64,000 nt of DNA from Sclerodactyla briareus (GCA_026419785.1 JAODTK010005121.1:97361-161360); one strand, 5' to 3'. Positions 49,901 to 62,226 are shown, counted from the stretch's first letter. A program made the numbers and translations. Notes: generated by a model not told the origin, from the sequence alone.

Positions 49901-50585
49901 GTTACACTATCTACCAATGGTAAATAATATTAATAACATAATAATACATTCAATCAAAGTGCGTCTTTCTAAGTTAACAATCAGATGACATAACCGAAAC
50001 ATTAAGCGAAAGGTCCCTTTTCAGGCTCCCCCTTCCCAATTTCCAGATATGACCTTCCCCTTGCAACCCAGTCACCTCCATCCTACGCACTCATGTCCGC
50101 AAAACAATCAGCAATATTATGTGGAAGCTAACTACCTTTCCCTGCCCATTCCACAGTTGTTTAGTTCACAGATTGTTCAGTGCAGAAAGTATTGACTGAA
50201 ACTAGGGAGTAGGGGTATGCAGACTGCTGAACAAGAACAATTGTGTGGGCGCAGTCGCAGCACAATGTTTGCACGTTTACACCCCCCCCCCCCCTTCACA
50301 CCTAGGAGGGTTTTGACGTGCGTTTATTGTACCATTAGTAAACAAACAAACGGTTGCTTCTTGATCCGGGAACCAATTACACTTGCTCATGTTATTGTGT
50401 TACACCTACTCTATAGGCCCGAGTACTGACATCAGCACACCTTATTATAAAGCTGTTCAAATCACCAACAAAACAAAAACAGTGAAAACCTGAACCTAAT
50501 AATAACGTACAATTTCAACTCCAACTTTCATTACAGAGAGAAAATGCTAATATACTTTCAAAGTACAGCAAATTTCACAACTTAC
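46967..50585 (-). other. Predicted ZFP36-family intron
   Basis: About 3.6 kb between the phase-1 donor at 50585 and the acceptor at 46967. The 3' end has a short pyrimidine-rich run and three successive AG dinucleotides; the third restores frame. ORFs inside it (for example 47112-47429 and 47920-48213) show no recognisable domain. A tRNA-like fragment lies at 48705-48735. No dispersed family seen elsewhere in the window was recognised here. Confidence 0.7.
48705..48735 (+). repeat. tRNA-like fragment in the ZFP36 intron
   Basis: CAGCTCGCTGGGGCATCGGA followed by CTCTCA resembles a tRNA D arm and anticodon arm. The rest is absent. Confidence 0.3.
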
Positions 50586-50692
50586 TCGTGTTTATGTGCC
50601 AAAGATCATCGTTAGTGCCTTCGTAGAAGGCGGAGACCAGCGCCGAAGTCCGTCGACGGTCGAGGAGCGTAGAGTATTCCGAGTAGTCAAAA
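50586..50692 (-). CDS. ZFP36L: ZFP36-family upstream coding exon (N-terminal)
   Basis: The frame encodes 35 residues containing RTSALVSAFYEGTNDDLW, which resembles the N-terminal peptide of vertebrate ZFP36L1/L2 (T-T-x-L-x-S-A, then an acidic segment), the part encoded by the first vertebrate exon. The exon ends at a strong donor, A/GTAAGT (GT at 50585-50584), in phase 1. Joining it to the phase-1 acceptor of the main exon creates a Lys codon, as expected for the family's exon 1/2 border. A pyrimidine-rich stretch and CCAG end at 50693, a plausible acceptor, so this may be the second exon. Without that splice the frame stays open upstream only to a TAG near 50775 and holds no ATG. The initiator is therefore in an unseen exon, non-AUG, or lost. 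Confidence 0.72.
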
Positions 50693-50946
50693 CTGGAGAA
50701 ATTAGCAAAGCAAAGTATCGATGTGGGACTGCTAACTAGTTTGTGTGGAAATTTACGGGTATTTACGTACTACAGGCGGCCCACGTTTTTTAAATTGACT
50801 ACTTGCAACATGGTTACCTTTTTATATTACAGTCCGCAGGGCCGGCTGCACTCTGCTTTTAGAATGGCCCTTCCTGTGCACGGTGTTGATTACTTCCTTC
50901 AGGTGTCCTGTTGTTGTAGGCGGTTCCTGAACAGTTAAGCCCCGCC

Positions 50947-51171
50947 CTACATACAATGAAATTCTGCCAGGGGCCTTATACTTGGAATGCTCAATACAAC
51001 TTGTTGATTAGCTGTGAGAATCTTTTGAAGCCAGCCACGTGAATCCTTCGGCCGTTTACAACTGCCTTCTCGAAAGCGAAGAAAGTGAGAAAAGATTACA
51101 AGATCGATAAGCCGGATATGTAGATCGATGGAGTATTCAAAAATTTTAAGGGAAACGGAGAACATCGCCAT
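50947..51171 (-). CDS. Small ORF upstream of the ZFP36 exon, status uncertain
   Basis: A 74-codon ATG-initiated frame with a reasonable start context (A at -3, G at +4) between the candidate promoter and the N-terminal exon. It has no recognised domain. The only GT that would give the phase-2 donor needed for the 50692 acceptor is poor (next to the terminal ATG). It could be 5'UTR, an upstream ORF, or chance. Confidence 0.15.
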   Translation of the reverse strand: MAMFSVSLKIFEYSIDLHIRLIDLVIFSHFLRFREGSCKRPKDSRGWLQKILTANQQVVLSIPSIRPLAEFHCM

Positions 51172-51180
51172 TTACCGTCG

Positions 51181-51300
51181 CAACGGTCTTTACGGAAAAA
51201 GCGAGAGAGAGGAGAAGCCACGCCTTTCCTTATCCGGCATGTTTACGCTGAATCTGCGCATGCTCTAAGATCACTGACCTGATTGGTCGTTATCAGTTGG
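51181..51300 (-). promoter_or_regulatory. Candidate ZFP36-family promoter / first-exon region
   Basis: A CCAAT box on the minus strand (plus-strand ATTGG at 51282-51286) sits in a locally GC-richer, repeat-free stretch upstream of the N-terminal exon. An ATG at 51261 opens a frame that reaches a weak GT donor at 51193 in phase 2. That would join the 50692 acceptor in frame and add about 22 residues, but it would place the ATG very close to the CCAAT box. An alternative ATG with an A at -3 lies at 51171. No serum-response CArG box was found. Confidence 0.3.
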
Positions 51301-51569
51301 GCTAACTGTGTTTCTTTCGTGGCTATCATTGTGTCGATGAGGGAGAGAGGCTCGCGGGGTCGTGAAGACTTAAATGAGTCACTCAGCGGGTTTGATCTGT
51401 TTATACCCTCTGCCGAGAAGTAATCCGCGGAAACGAAACCAGTTCGCCGATTGTTTGGAAAAAAACATAAGGCAATCCCTCCTGAATTAATTTGACGCTT
51501 ATTTTATTTTGACGCACGCGGGCTTTACTGGCCGTTCGATAGTTCAGCACAACAATTTCGGATTTCAAC

Positions 51570-51701
51570 ATGGACGATTCTACGGTTGGTACCTGTTTAT
51601 GGAGTAGTATTTGGTGGGAAAGTCACCAGTATAAAATGCACAGTAATGTTGAGTTGCACTCTTTGCGGCGGGGTAATGGTATAAAGGCAAGGAGGGCTTA
51701 G
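51570..51701 (+). CDS. Short ORF on the opposite side of the candidate promoter
   Basis: A 43-residue ATG frame with a strong start context (A at -3, G at +4) beginning MDDST, about 290 bases from the minus-strand CCAAT box. It could be the start of a divergently transcribed unit. A weak GT follows codon 5. There is no homology signal and it is probably chance. Confidence 0.12.
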   Translation: MDDSTVGTCLWSSIWWESHQYKMHSNVELHSLRRGNGIKARRA

Positions 51702-53575
51702 TGATTTTGAACAATAGAACATTAGATTTGGTGATAGGGTTGATAGAAATGAATGGACTTGCATACCTCATTCTACGTAGCTCAGCAACGATTCCTGTAA
51801 GCGCAAATTATGCATTCCGCCTCGACTGTTATTGCAGCCGGAAAGCACACTGTGGTAGGGTTTACGTGGACATTCACATACTGCAGTTACGTATCCCTTA
51901 TATAATATATAAGGAAATATAAGAGGGATGCGATTTGTAGCATATCTCTACATTTGTTCCCGCTGCACGACTTGGGGGGGACTTGAGCCGTACAAGAAAG
52001 TAGAACTATAATACACAAATTATTACACCGCCAAAGTGGCATGGACTGATGCTCGGTAAACTCCACCCAATATCTCCCGACTGCAATACAAAGGTCTGCA
52101 GTGTGATAGCGCCCTATTAATGTTGTTTGATCGAACAACAACCATAATGAATGCGGATCTATACATTAGCTTCCCGATGTGCAGATGACACGAGTCCCTT
52201 CTCATAACTCACCTCTAAGGCGACGACAGATGGATGTCTACCCCCCCCCCAGTCAGAAACGGACAAGTACACTACTGGACGGTCAGGGGCGAATATTTGA
52301 CATAACTTCCTTGAATTATTCCTGAAGTCCCGATAAGACTTCATCCCATCCACGAGCTAACATGTGCCGGAAAATGGGGACAACTGCCGGATATGATAGC
52401 GTCAAGAATATTGATTCGGATGAAGGGATCGAGCTGGGATACCTAAGCCGGGAAATGGACTCCTCCTCAGGACCCCCCCCCCCCCCTCCCCCACCTCATG
52501 GCACTCCGTCGGCAATCCCAACCCACTGACCTGTCGTTATCGTCTATCTGTGGTTGCTAGTTTAAAGGCTGTGTGGAACAAAATTAACAACACCAAAAAA
52601 ATCTAGATAAGGTGAATATCCCGGCCGTGAGCTCAGTTGACTCCTTAGAGGCTCTTCACTTCCCATGTTCATTCCATGACCACACCGAGGTAGGATTTCT
52701 CGATCAAATTGCCGAAAACTAACGTACTTGCGCATCGTACCTTTTCTTCTTTCCCTAATGATTACGGCTAATCACACCATTCAACGCCTATCAAACCGTA
52801 TTGTACGAATTTCAGCAAGCTCGCAAAGTGTTTTTGTAACGGTAAAGGTGTTAGCACACTTGCTAAGTGCGACCCCTCTTGCTATAAAAAATAGATATCA
52901 CAGCCGATAAAGTAACGTAACGAACCGCGTACGCAAATATGCGTACACGAACTAAGTGGATCTCAAACAGGTTGCTGGTATCGAATGATACGTCACAGAC
53001 TTGGATGAAAACTGCCTCATGCTGAAGATACGACTGAAGTTAAGCCATTCAAACTACCCGGACACGTCGTTATTTGACTACATTAAGAAACTTTTTCACT
53101 TATGTTATAGAGGACATCATCGATAATGAGGAGGTGTATCAGAAATTATGGGTATCCTTTCCATTATCCAGTGACTTAAACATCAGGATCTGACCGGCCC
53201 TACCTGCCTACCGATTTGACATGTGCAACGAATATGTTTTGGGGCCTCGGGCAAAGAAAACGCACCAACTGACGAATTATGTCAGTAAATACTTAACTGA
53301 GGGCTGTTTCTGGAATCAGTGCGATTAGTACCGTGATGACTGAACCAACTGGAGGCCGGTCAGTTGAAGTGAGGGCGGTATTTAACTTAGCCCGTGACCT
53401 AAAACCCGTCGAGTATTTCACTCGCGATTGCGTAATTCCGAGTATTTCAACATTGCGACAGGTACCTTTCATGACAATTAGCAACGTTGCTCGGTTTGAA
53501 AAGATACGGTGCAATGCTCACTTGACTGTACTTTCAATCCTATTGTAATGGTTCATCAACCTTATTTAACGATAA
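51702..53575. other. No gene recognised
   Basis: Poly-C tracts at about 52242 and 52473-52496; short chance frames. Confidence 0.45.
51896..51914. promoter_or_regulatory. 19-base TATA-rich palindrome
   Basis: CCTTATATA and TATATAAGG around a single A. It looks like a TATA box on both strands, but no transcript start can be tied to it. Confidence 0.3.
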
Positions 53576-53745
53576 CCAGAAAAAGCCAAAAGGCTTAAGT
53601 GATTCCTTGGGCACTGCTCCTGACCTCAGTTGATCAAGCTATAAGCATTACCACTCACATGCTTACAGATTTAAAATAGGATCATGTAGTAGTCTTACGG
53701 GAACTTTACTAAGTATGAAAAATTCATCCATCCACAGTTTTCGGA
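53576..53745 (+). mobile_element. Element A, truncated copy (5' part)
   Basis: Has the 5' hairpin AAGCCAAAAGGCTT, AAGTGATTCCTTGG and part of one unit (AAGTATGAAAAATTCATCC), then stops. Confidence 0.7.
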
Positions 53746-56117
53746 ACCAGAATTTAGAACCTTCATTGCGGGGTGGTCACTGGCGAGTTAAATGGGTGAT
53801 TTAATATATACAGATAGGGGTACGTTAAGTAGGAAGGACCTATCCGCTGTGTCCTCCCTCTTCAACAGAACTTACACGGCCACCCGTCATTTTGGCTGGT
53901 TTGGAGACAAGGTGCTGAATTTAAATGGTGGCAATTCATGTCTGACTCCGCTTTGTGATGAGCACTTGTTATATTAAGTTGTGAAACAGTGTGACGAGGA
54001 TTCCAGCCCATGCTACTACACCACAGGGAGTTGAGGCATGTCGTAGAGTGACTATTATTTATAACAGTTATAACGTGAAAGCCTTACTCTCAGGCACTTA
54101 GGACTTAGTAATTTTTTAACTGCATCCATAATTTATTCCCAACCCGAAGTTTGGCCCCTCCCCACTCTTCCAGTGTGGTTGAAGGCTGCCTCTTCACACC
54201 ATGCTTTTTGTCTGGAGAGGCAATTCAGTTTTTGGCCTGTATAAATACAGATAATATGTCGCTGTAAGTTTGCCAATGGGAGAATCTGCTAAGATGTTTG
54301 GTGGTGAGGGCCTTACCCTACAGGGAATGCATCCTCTCACCCTAATGAGCAAGGTTCCTATTTCCATTTCATACTACCATATTGTGATGTTAAGAACGAA
54401 CTGAAATTATCATATCATAATAATATTTTTCTAGGTGTTAAAAGCAACCAATCAAATTTGGAGATTTCTCACGTGAAACGTAAATTTACGCTGACTTGAC
54501 TTGTTTGCCGCAAAACTCATGAGTTATAAAAAACAGAACTAAATCCGCTTTGCTGTGATTTTCTTACATGTACTGTGAATATTGAAAGACAAGCTACAAT
54601 ATTTTTACTGGTGCGCCCCAATGGAAGTTTGTTTCAGCCTTCAGGTGACTCCACACAAAGATTATAGCGTAGGCATAGACTGTAGGTTGGCCTTCAACTT
54701 CGTCACTCATTGGACTGAACGGGCCACACCCTTCATCCCCGTTTCCCACAATGGCAGTGATGGAGAACATTATGGCCGGTAACAACCTTATGCAATTACA
54801 AGCCTAGCTATTCATTCACTCAACACCTTCAGATGCACTACACACATTACAATAATATAGTCCTAAGTAAGGCTTCTCGCGAATGAGATGGGGCTGGATC
54901 AGGTTTAGGCCTATTTTATTCTTGCGGGGGCGACTGTGTAACCGTAATGTGAATTTTTATGTCGCCTAGGGCTGGCGGCAAGCTGAGTCTAACGTTTTAG
55001 CTAACCTAAGCCAAGGTCGGAGCCTTCACTTCAGCTACTTAGTCAGGTAACCACCGTAATCAAACGCTTACAATATACTATTACCGCGTCGTAAGTCCGA
55101 GAACTTTAGTTCTGTTGACCCGTGCGGTATTGTAACCCACATGTCCTCGTAATTCAATTCAATTCAATGGCTTCGACTCCCCACTGTACATACCACAGGC
55201 CAGTCATGCATGCATAGCATTCGCGCGCCCACGTACGATGTGCGTGCCAGCCTAACGCTGTGGCAAGTCGGGGCCATTTGTGCTGTCTTCCGTCCCGGTT
55301 TGTTTGTTTGTTGTCATTTGTGTTGTTGTTGTTTCGTCAATATGACCTCGGTCATGGTTATCATTACTTCAGAACGATTACGTAATCGCCCGAAATCGTC
55401 ATAGGATTATAATGACGTCAGAACGATACGTAATCGCCCGAAAATCTCATTTCGACAAAAAGAACGCGCCTGTCCGAAATATTTTCATGATTTCTTCTTA
55501 GCCCCTTAAAAACATAGCAAGGTATTCCATGCGTTCAACGCCATCAGGGCGGCTATAACAAAGATAATTGGCGTTTCAAACATAACCGTCGATCAGGCTA
55601 CTAACAAGTAGAAGTGTTCCATCCATCAAAATCTTTCGTGTGTGTTGCCACCTGACGGTGGATTCCCGGAACTTTGCGTCCAGGTGAGGTCTTTTTAAGA
55701 GCAGATGTTTGTAAGATTTAACCAGGTGGGTGATATGCACCCTCCACCGGAATCCCATCCACTTTTGGGGTTGGATCGATTATTGTACAAACTGACAAAA
55801 AACTGTTTTTAGCGGTCACAATCGCGTCGATCGAGGAAAAAACAGCTATGTACTTTGGACCAAAAAAAAAACGATGCTCTCTGCTCTCCTCATAAAGCCT
55901 TGCTTGTTTTGTTTATTTGGACACACATTCGGACTGTTTCTTTCCAAATCAACACGAATAGCCGAGACTAATGAGAGTGCCAATAAGAGAGGGCGCGGTT
56001 TGTCGTTGAAAACTTCACTTTATCCTTTTCGTAAACCCAATATCTCATGCGTCCTACTATGGAATTTCACGAAACATGTTTTAGTCAATTTTAGTGTGTT
56101 TCGGGACGTCCCGGTGG
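53746..56117. other. No gene recognised
   Basis: A short AATTC repeat at 55150-55165; 60-90 codon frames without motifs. Confidence 0.45.
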
Positions 56118-56360
56118 TCCCACAAGGTTGTCAGACTTTACCTCGCTGACTTCGGATGAACCTGACCCCCAAAACAACGGGGTTCCTGTATCTATGAAAA
56201 CCTTGGAAACACCATACCAGTATGGGCCTCATCCATCCAGGTGGGGTCGAGTATCGTGTAAATCCAGCCAGGTGTCACATACACACAACAAGCATACGGA
56301 ACACACACACCCAGCACACAACCCACCTACATACGGACACACCTCACACACCACCACACA
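56118..56360 (+). mobile_element. Element A, truncated copy (one unit plus CA-rich tail)
   Basis: One internal unit (GACCCCCAAAACAACGGGGT, CATACCAGTATGGGCCTCAT, AGGTGGGGTCGAG) running into CACAC-rich sequence. No terminal TCAAGGAAT is seen. Confidence 0.7.
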
Positions 56361-56770
56361 GGGTGAACTAAGTTCGGTTCGTTATGGAAGCCTAATCACA
56401 TCGTCCCTACAAAACAGACAAACAGGGACGATCCGACCAAGCCCCCCATCCGCAGGCCGCCCGTGCCCGCCATGCAACCGCACGTGTCACTTCTCGGGCG
56501 TCAGCTAAGCCCGCCATCTTGACTATATTGACGGACCTTCCTCGTCGGCCGAACAACCGGAGGTGCTTGTTTAAGCAAGGTTTCCCGCCAAACTGCCAAC
56601 CCGACCCCAAGCGACATCGCTGAAATACTGCAATGCTATGTACCTGGTAATGATTTATTTGGTCCGGATTGATAAAAGTACAGACCACCGTAACCTTGCG
56701 CTAATCGTCAAGACTTCTTTTTCATTTCCGCATAAATGCCGATATTGTATTTACTGTCGGAAACAAAAAA

Positions 56771-58221
56771 AACAGAAAGCCAAAAGGCTGAGTGATTCTT
56801 GACACTCTTTCTGACATTAACCTACTAACCTAGAGCCAGAACGGGGACAAATGGGAGATTGTACCAGCTCAATATTGGCAACATAATGTCTGACATTTCC
56901 AACTTTCCCAACCCCCGTATAAGTTTCCCGTAGTCTTATAAGGAAGCTCACACTACATTTCAAGGTTTTCAGGCTTCTACCTCTGGTGCCCTCAGATGAC
57001 CTCTCCCTGACCCCCCAAACAATAAGGTTCATGTATCCATTAGGTAAGCACACATACCAAGTGTGAGTCCCCTCCATCCATGCAGGTGGGGTAAAGTTAT
57101 CAAGTTTACAAGCGAAAATTAGCCCAAATATCGATTTTTCACGAATTTTTCCTATTTTGACCAAATTTCACCCACGACCTAAACTAAAAACAATAGGGTT
57201 CCTGTACTCCCCATAAAGAAATATCACCAAAATTCAACCTGAGTAGGACCAAACCATCGGGACTTATCGTGTTCTACGAGGTTTTCAGGACTCTCACTAT
57301 GGTGACCTCAGATGAACCTCACCAAAAAACAATTAGGATCATGTCCTCATCAATGGGGAACCCACATACCAAGTATGTGCCTCATCCATCAAGATGAGGG
57401 ATTGAGTTATCGTGTTGACTAGCCAGAATTGGCCAAAAATATCGCTTATCTCAAATTTTCTTTTTTCGATCAAAGTCACTGCGAACATTATACCAAAAAA
57501 AATAGGGTTCCTGAACTCCTAATAAGAAAATACCCCACCGAATTTCAACCGATCAGACCCAATTATTCTGGAACTATCGTGCTACAAGGTTTCATCTTTG
57601 ACCTCAGTGAACGCACTGTTACTCCCCATGAGAAATATTTACACCAAATTTTAACTTGATCGGACCCAACCATGCTGGACTGTGTTGACGAGGTTCGGAC
57701 TGTAGCCTCTAGTGACCTCAGACGATGACCTCTGACCTTGCCCCAAAACAATAGAGTTCATGCAACTAATCATGGGGAACCCACATACCAAGTATGAGCG
57801 TCATCCTCCAGGTGGGGTGCCGTTATAGGTTTAAAAGCCAAAAAATGGCCAAAATATCGGACAATTTTTCTTTTTTTACCCCAAATTGACCCCGACCGGG
57901 ACCAGAAAGATGGGGTCCTGTTACTCCCCATAAGAAAGTGTACACCAAATTTCAACTTGATCGGTCCACCATTCTGGCTTATTCGTGTTTAAAAGGTTTT
58001 CCGACTGTGACCTATGTGACCTCAGATGACCCCTCTGACCTTACCCCAAAACAATTAAGGTCCATTGCATTCATACCAAGTATGAACTTCATCCATCTAG
58101 GTGGTACAGTTATTTTTTTTTTGTGTGTTTAAAAGCCGGGCGTCACACACACACACAATACACGCACGACGAACTGGCATGACTGCATAATGGCCTTTGA
58201 CTTAGTCAAGGAAATAAAACC
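56771..58221 (+). mobile_element. Element A, long copy 2
   Basis: Starts AAGCCAAAAGGCTGAGTGAT and ends CTTTGACTTAGTCAAGGAAA, the last forming a short hairpin. Internal CATACCAAGTATG marks lie at about 57055, 57368, 57786 and 58072. Alternating blocks carry ACACCAAATTTCAACTTGAT and TGACCTCAGATGACC. No coding capacity. Confidence 0.82.
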
Positions 58222-59461
58222 ACCGGAAGTTAAGAGTTCATTCATTACTGCGAATATGAAGCGAGCGCAGTTTGTCTGCTTCACCATACAGAAATTTCTA
58301 CAAATGTCCATAAGAACCATTAACGGTCATTGTTCATTCCACTCAATGCCCAATTACACAAGGGGCTAAACTCATTGTAATTTGGGGCCATTTGAGGGGT
58401 GAAATGTCCATGAAGTTAACTAGCCTGGGATGCCTCATGCCTGAGAGTGTGAATCGTACAATTTGATGCGACGGCGAAGTGAACGAGCTTAATAAAAAAT
58501 CTTTCAATTCGAAGAACGATACTCCGTTCCAGTTTCTGTGTGTGCGTATATCCTCCGTTACAAAGAAAGTGGATATTAACTACACCAAGGAATCATTTAC
58601 TGCCTTAACACTCGCGATTTTAGGCTCGACACTCGTCTGGAGCGGCTGAGAAGAACATCAGAGCACAGCGCACCTTTATCTGTCTGGAGCAAAACATCAG
58701 AGAAGTTTTCCCGCCAACTACTTTGTAAAGCCAACGAATGGCGGAAATCCTCTACATACTTACAAAACACGGTTAAAAGGAATTAAGCCACGTCGTAATG
58801 TTTATCAGCAAACGGCGACGGGGAAGCGAAGCTGGTGAGCGCCGTTCCAAGCTATCAATTTATGCGAGGCTGGGATCGCTGGTGACGTAATAGGCGCACG
58901 TAAACCGGGGACGAGATTGATTATTGTAACGGTGTCGGGGACACCCGTTTTGTTGTGAGGAATATACGCTTCGGGGAATGAGAATACAGGAACATAGAGC
59001 AGCTGAAACAGGAAAATCGATATCTCCCTAATGGGAAATGGTTCAACTTTAATTGTTGGGGTCAAGTTGGGGTGTAAATGGCAATAACCTTTGTGTTGGG
59101 AACATTCCATTGGCGGGAGGGGAAATCAGATGGCGCGAAAAAGGTGCTGCGCTGGGACAATGGGGCAATACAGAACATGAACTGAAGTGATAAGTAACCC
59201 CCATTCTACACGAAAAAGGCCACTAGTGAATGTTAGTCGGGCTTTCGGTAAGATTTTTGTCAATCGAAACTTTTGTTGGACTGTCATGAAAAAGATAATG
59301 TTTCTATTTTGTATCATCACAAGAACATCAAAATATAGAGTTCATAAATGCACCATCAGGGGTTGGGAATGGCCAATTCCTGCGATCTGAGGGGTTCACT
59401 TTTCCGAAAATTTCGCTGTTCGATCCGCGCCAACCGATGATGGTCTCAGATAGTCGACTCA
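58222..59461. other. No gene recognised
   Basis: A 101-codon minus frame (58805-59110) has no recognised domain. Confidence 0.4.
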
Positions 59462-59502
59462 ACCCCCCCCCCCCCCTCAGTAAAATCCTGGCTACGCCAC
59501 TT
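59462..59502 (-). mobile_element. Family E-like terminal fragment
   Basis: On the minus strand reads GTGGCGTAGCCAGGATTTTA followed by poly-G; only the end of the element is present. Confidence 0.5.
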
Positions 59503-59669
59503 TTCTAGACCAACCATTCTCGACTGGAGTCCATGAACATTACCTCCTCAGGCCTCATGTGTTATTCCCCTTCTGAGCCGTTGCTAGGCCTACTTCAGTC
59601 ATGTAGGCATAGGCTTAACTTCTAAAGGCGGGAAATCCCCCCACCCCTGCACCATCCCCCCCCCCCCGA

Positions 59670-59800
59670 GCTAATGGAAAAAGATATTCATAATAGGAAA
59701 AAAGTCCGTTATTCATAATAGGGAAAAGGGTCCCGATATTCATAGGCCTAATAGGAAAAGGGTCCGTTATTATGAGTATTGGGAGAACAAACACTGGTCG
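59670..59800 (-). repeat. Minisatellite, inverted block
   Basis: About four units of ATTCATAATAGGAAAAAGGTCCGTT, in pieces such as GATATTCATAATAGG and GTCCGTTATTCATAATAGGG. These are the reverse complement of the array that follows at 59910. Confidence 0.85.
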
Positions 59801-59909
59801 TGGATCTGCCAGGGATCGCACCTGACAAAAAGGTAGGCTAGGCTACACTTTTAGCCGAACCTCGCATGAGTAGAATTATCTGCTTTGCAAGTATATCATT
59901 GAAAAAAAA

Positions 59910-60385
59910 CACATTATGAATAATGGGACCTTTTTCGCGATTATGAATAACGGACCTAGGCTAGGCCTAGGCTAGGCCTAGGCTAGGCCTAGCTAGGCTA
60001 GGCTCTAGCTTTTGCTATTATGAATAACGGACCTCTTTTGCTATTATGAATAACGGACCTCTTTTGCTATTATGATAACGGACCTCTTTTGCTATTATAA
60101 ATTGCGGACCCTTTTCGCCAGTTATGAATATCGGACCTTTTTACTATTATGAATATCGGACCTTTTTGCTCTGTTATGAATAACAACCCTTCTGATAATT
60201 ATGAAAAACGGACCTTTTATGGTCATTATGAATATCGGACCTTATGAACAAAGACCACTTTTTATTACGAATAGCGGCCCTTTTGGTCATTATGAATAAA
60301 TGAATTTCCGAAAATTTGCACGTTATGAATAAGGGCCTTATGAATAAAAGGCCTTATGAATAGGCCTAGGCCTAAAAGGCTTTAT
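59910..60385 (+). repeat. Minisatellite, direct block, period about 28
   Basis: Roughly fifteen units of TATTATGAATAACGGACC followed by TCTTTTGC, decaying towards the 3' end into TTATGAATAAGGGCC words. Interrupted at 59955-60008 by a TAGGCCTAGGC tract. Confidence 0.9.
59955..60008. repeat. AGGCCTAGGCTAG palindromic tract
   Basis: Repeats of CTAGGCCTAGG, each self-complementary. Similar tracts at 60592-60621 and 60840-60900. Confidence 0.85.
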
Positions 60386-60591
60386 GAACATCGGGCGGTC
60401 CCCTCCCCCATACCCTTGGTGATTCAGCGCGACGCGCTCCTCGGGGAGTCGGAGTCCGCCAAACTCTACACAATAAAACCCCATTATTCGCACCTGAACA
60501 GAAATCACCGTTAGGTTTTATATTATAGCTTGGCCATTGCAGATTACTGGTAGATTAAAGTTGACCTGAGCACTTAGAATTTCAGAATTAT

Positions 60592-60900
60592 TAGGCCTAG
60601 GCTAGGCCTAGGCTAGGCCTAGTCGAAAATGGCATTTTACAAGATATCGATTGATATGTCTACTTAAACCCTAGCCTAGACTACTGGAAAAGACAACAAA
60701 GGCACCTGAAAAAGTATTGTAGGCTATCATGGGAGATTTCATTCGAATATTAGGCGACCTGTCTTGCATTCATGCTGCATAGACTACATAGAAACCGCCT
60801 AATCAGTTCAAAGACCGTGAAAATAAAGGTAAGTAGAACTAGGACCTAGGCCTAGGCCTAGGCCTAAGTAAAATAAGACTGAGTAGCCTAGGCCTAGGCT
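60592..60900. repeat. Further AGGCCTA palindromic tracts
   Basis: Two tracts, 60592-60621 and 60840-60900, made of CTAGGCCTAGG-like words, separated by unrelated sequence. Confidence 0.8.
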
Positions 60901-61909
60901 GCCTAAATGAGACTGGTAGGACTAGCCTAGCCTATACTCTCACCTGTTCCGGTCGCGATGTTGTCCCCGGGTTCTGTTCGGTGCCACTGCTTGTCCAGGG
61001 TAGCCTGTAGTCTAACCTCCTATAGCTAGCCTAGGCTAATTCCATTTGTCAGATTTGTGGCAAATATTTCTCTGTGCAACGACATTATTACCCAGGCCTA
61101 TTCCGGCGACGTTGAACTTGGAACTTCTCAATATGATCTAACAGTGACACTGATTTTCCTTCCGCGAACTAACTGCAATCAAGGCCAGTATTCTCCCTGA
61201 ACTTGTCAATGTCATTAATTGCAGACCAGAGAGGCAGTAGTTGTTTCTTAATCGGATTCCACCAGTACAATCTACTGCACGCTGTCTTCAGTTCAGGCTA
61301 TAGTATTTATTTAAAGCCCTCGCTTGAAAGCTCATTCTCAGAAGTAAACCTTTTGTTTGTACCAGTCTGGCCAGAACGTCGGCCTACGACCCGGACACCA
61401 ATACCATAGTCAATACTGAATGAGGCCGGCTGCGCTGAGCAGTGCGCTCTCTCGAAGATGATCAATGCACGAAATTCGAGCTTTCTCGACTTCATTCTAC
61501 TCAGGAAATGTGTATGTAGTTAATGGTAATCCTGGCAATAATCCAAACTCCATGAACACACCAGTCAACTAAATCACACGTGGGTATATATTACATAACA
61601 TTCCGCGCACGATTAATTTATTTTACGAATTAAGTCATGATACGTCGAATACGTAACTGTACTGTACTTCGCCGGTCCCGACCGAGAACATAGGCTTTCT
61701 AATCAACGTCCGTAGAAACATATGACAGTTTCCCGCGGCGCGCCAGTGCCGCCAATAGTAAACATGTTTAGATGTGTAACTGAAGAAAGTTCATTGACCG
61801 GGAAATTCAATCCGCGAATTATTTTCTGACGTCAATTTGTCATTGGGGAACAGATGCAACAGGGCTAGTTTGGCGTGCCGATGTTGCTTTGCACTAGCAT
61901 TTGAATTTA
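60901..61909. other. No gene recognised
   Basis: Single-copy-looking sequence with short frames only. Confidence 0.4.
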
Positions 61910-62118
61910 TTTTCATGAGGCGGGCCCGGGCGCGGTTGCGGACGCGGGAGTTCGTCTAGTTTATTAAAGCCGTGTTTCCATGCCGCGGGCGGGCGGGTGC
62001 ACGCGGGCAAGCGGTTGACCCCGTTTTTTTCATGCACGCGCCGGGGCAGGCGGGTCCGCGGTTTAACACAATCATGCACTCTTCTTTTAGTGTGTTATGC
62101 GCTATATAAGAGCCGTGT

Positions 62119-62153
62119 ATTTATTATTATTAGTATTCTTATTATTATTATTA

Positions 62154-62223
<70 letters not shown>

Positions 62224-62226
62224 TAT
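62119..62226 (+). repeat. (ATT)n microsatellite
   Basis: About 100 bases of ATT units inside the duplicated region. Confidence 0.95.
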
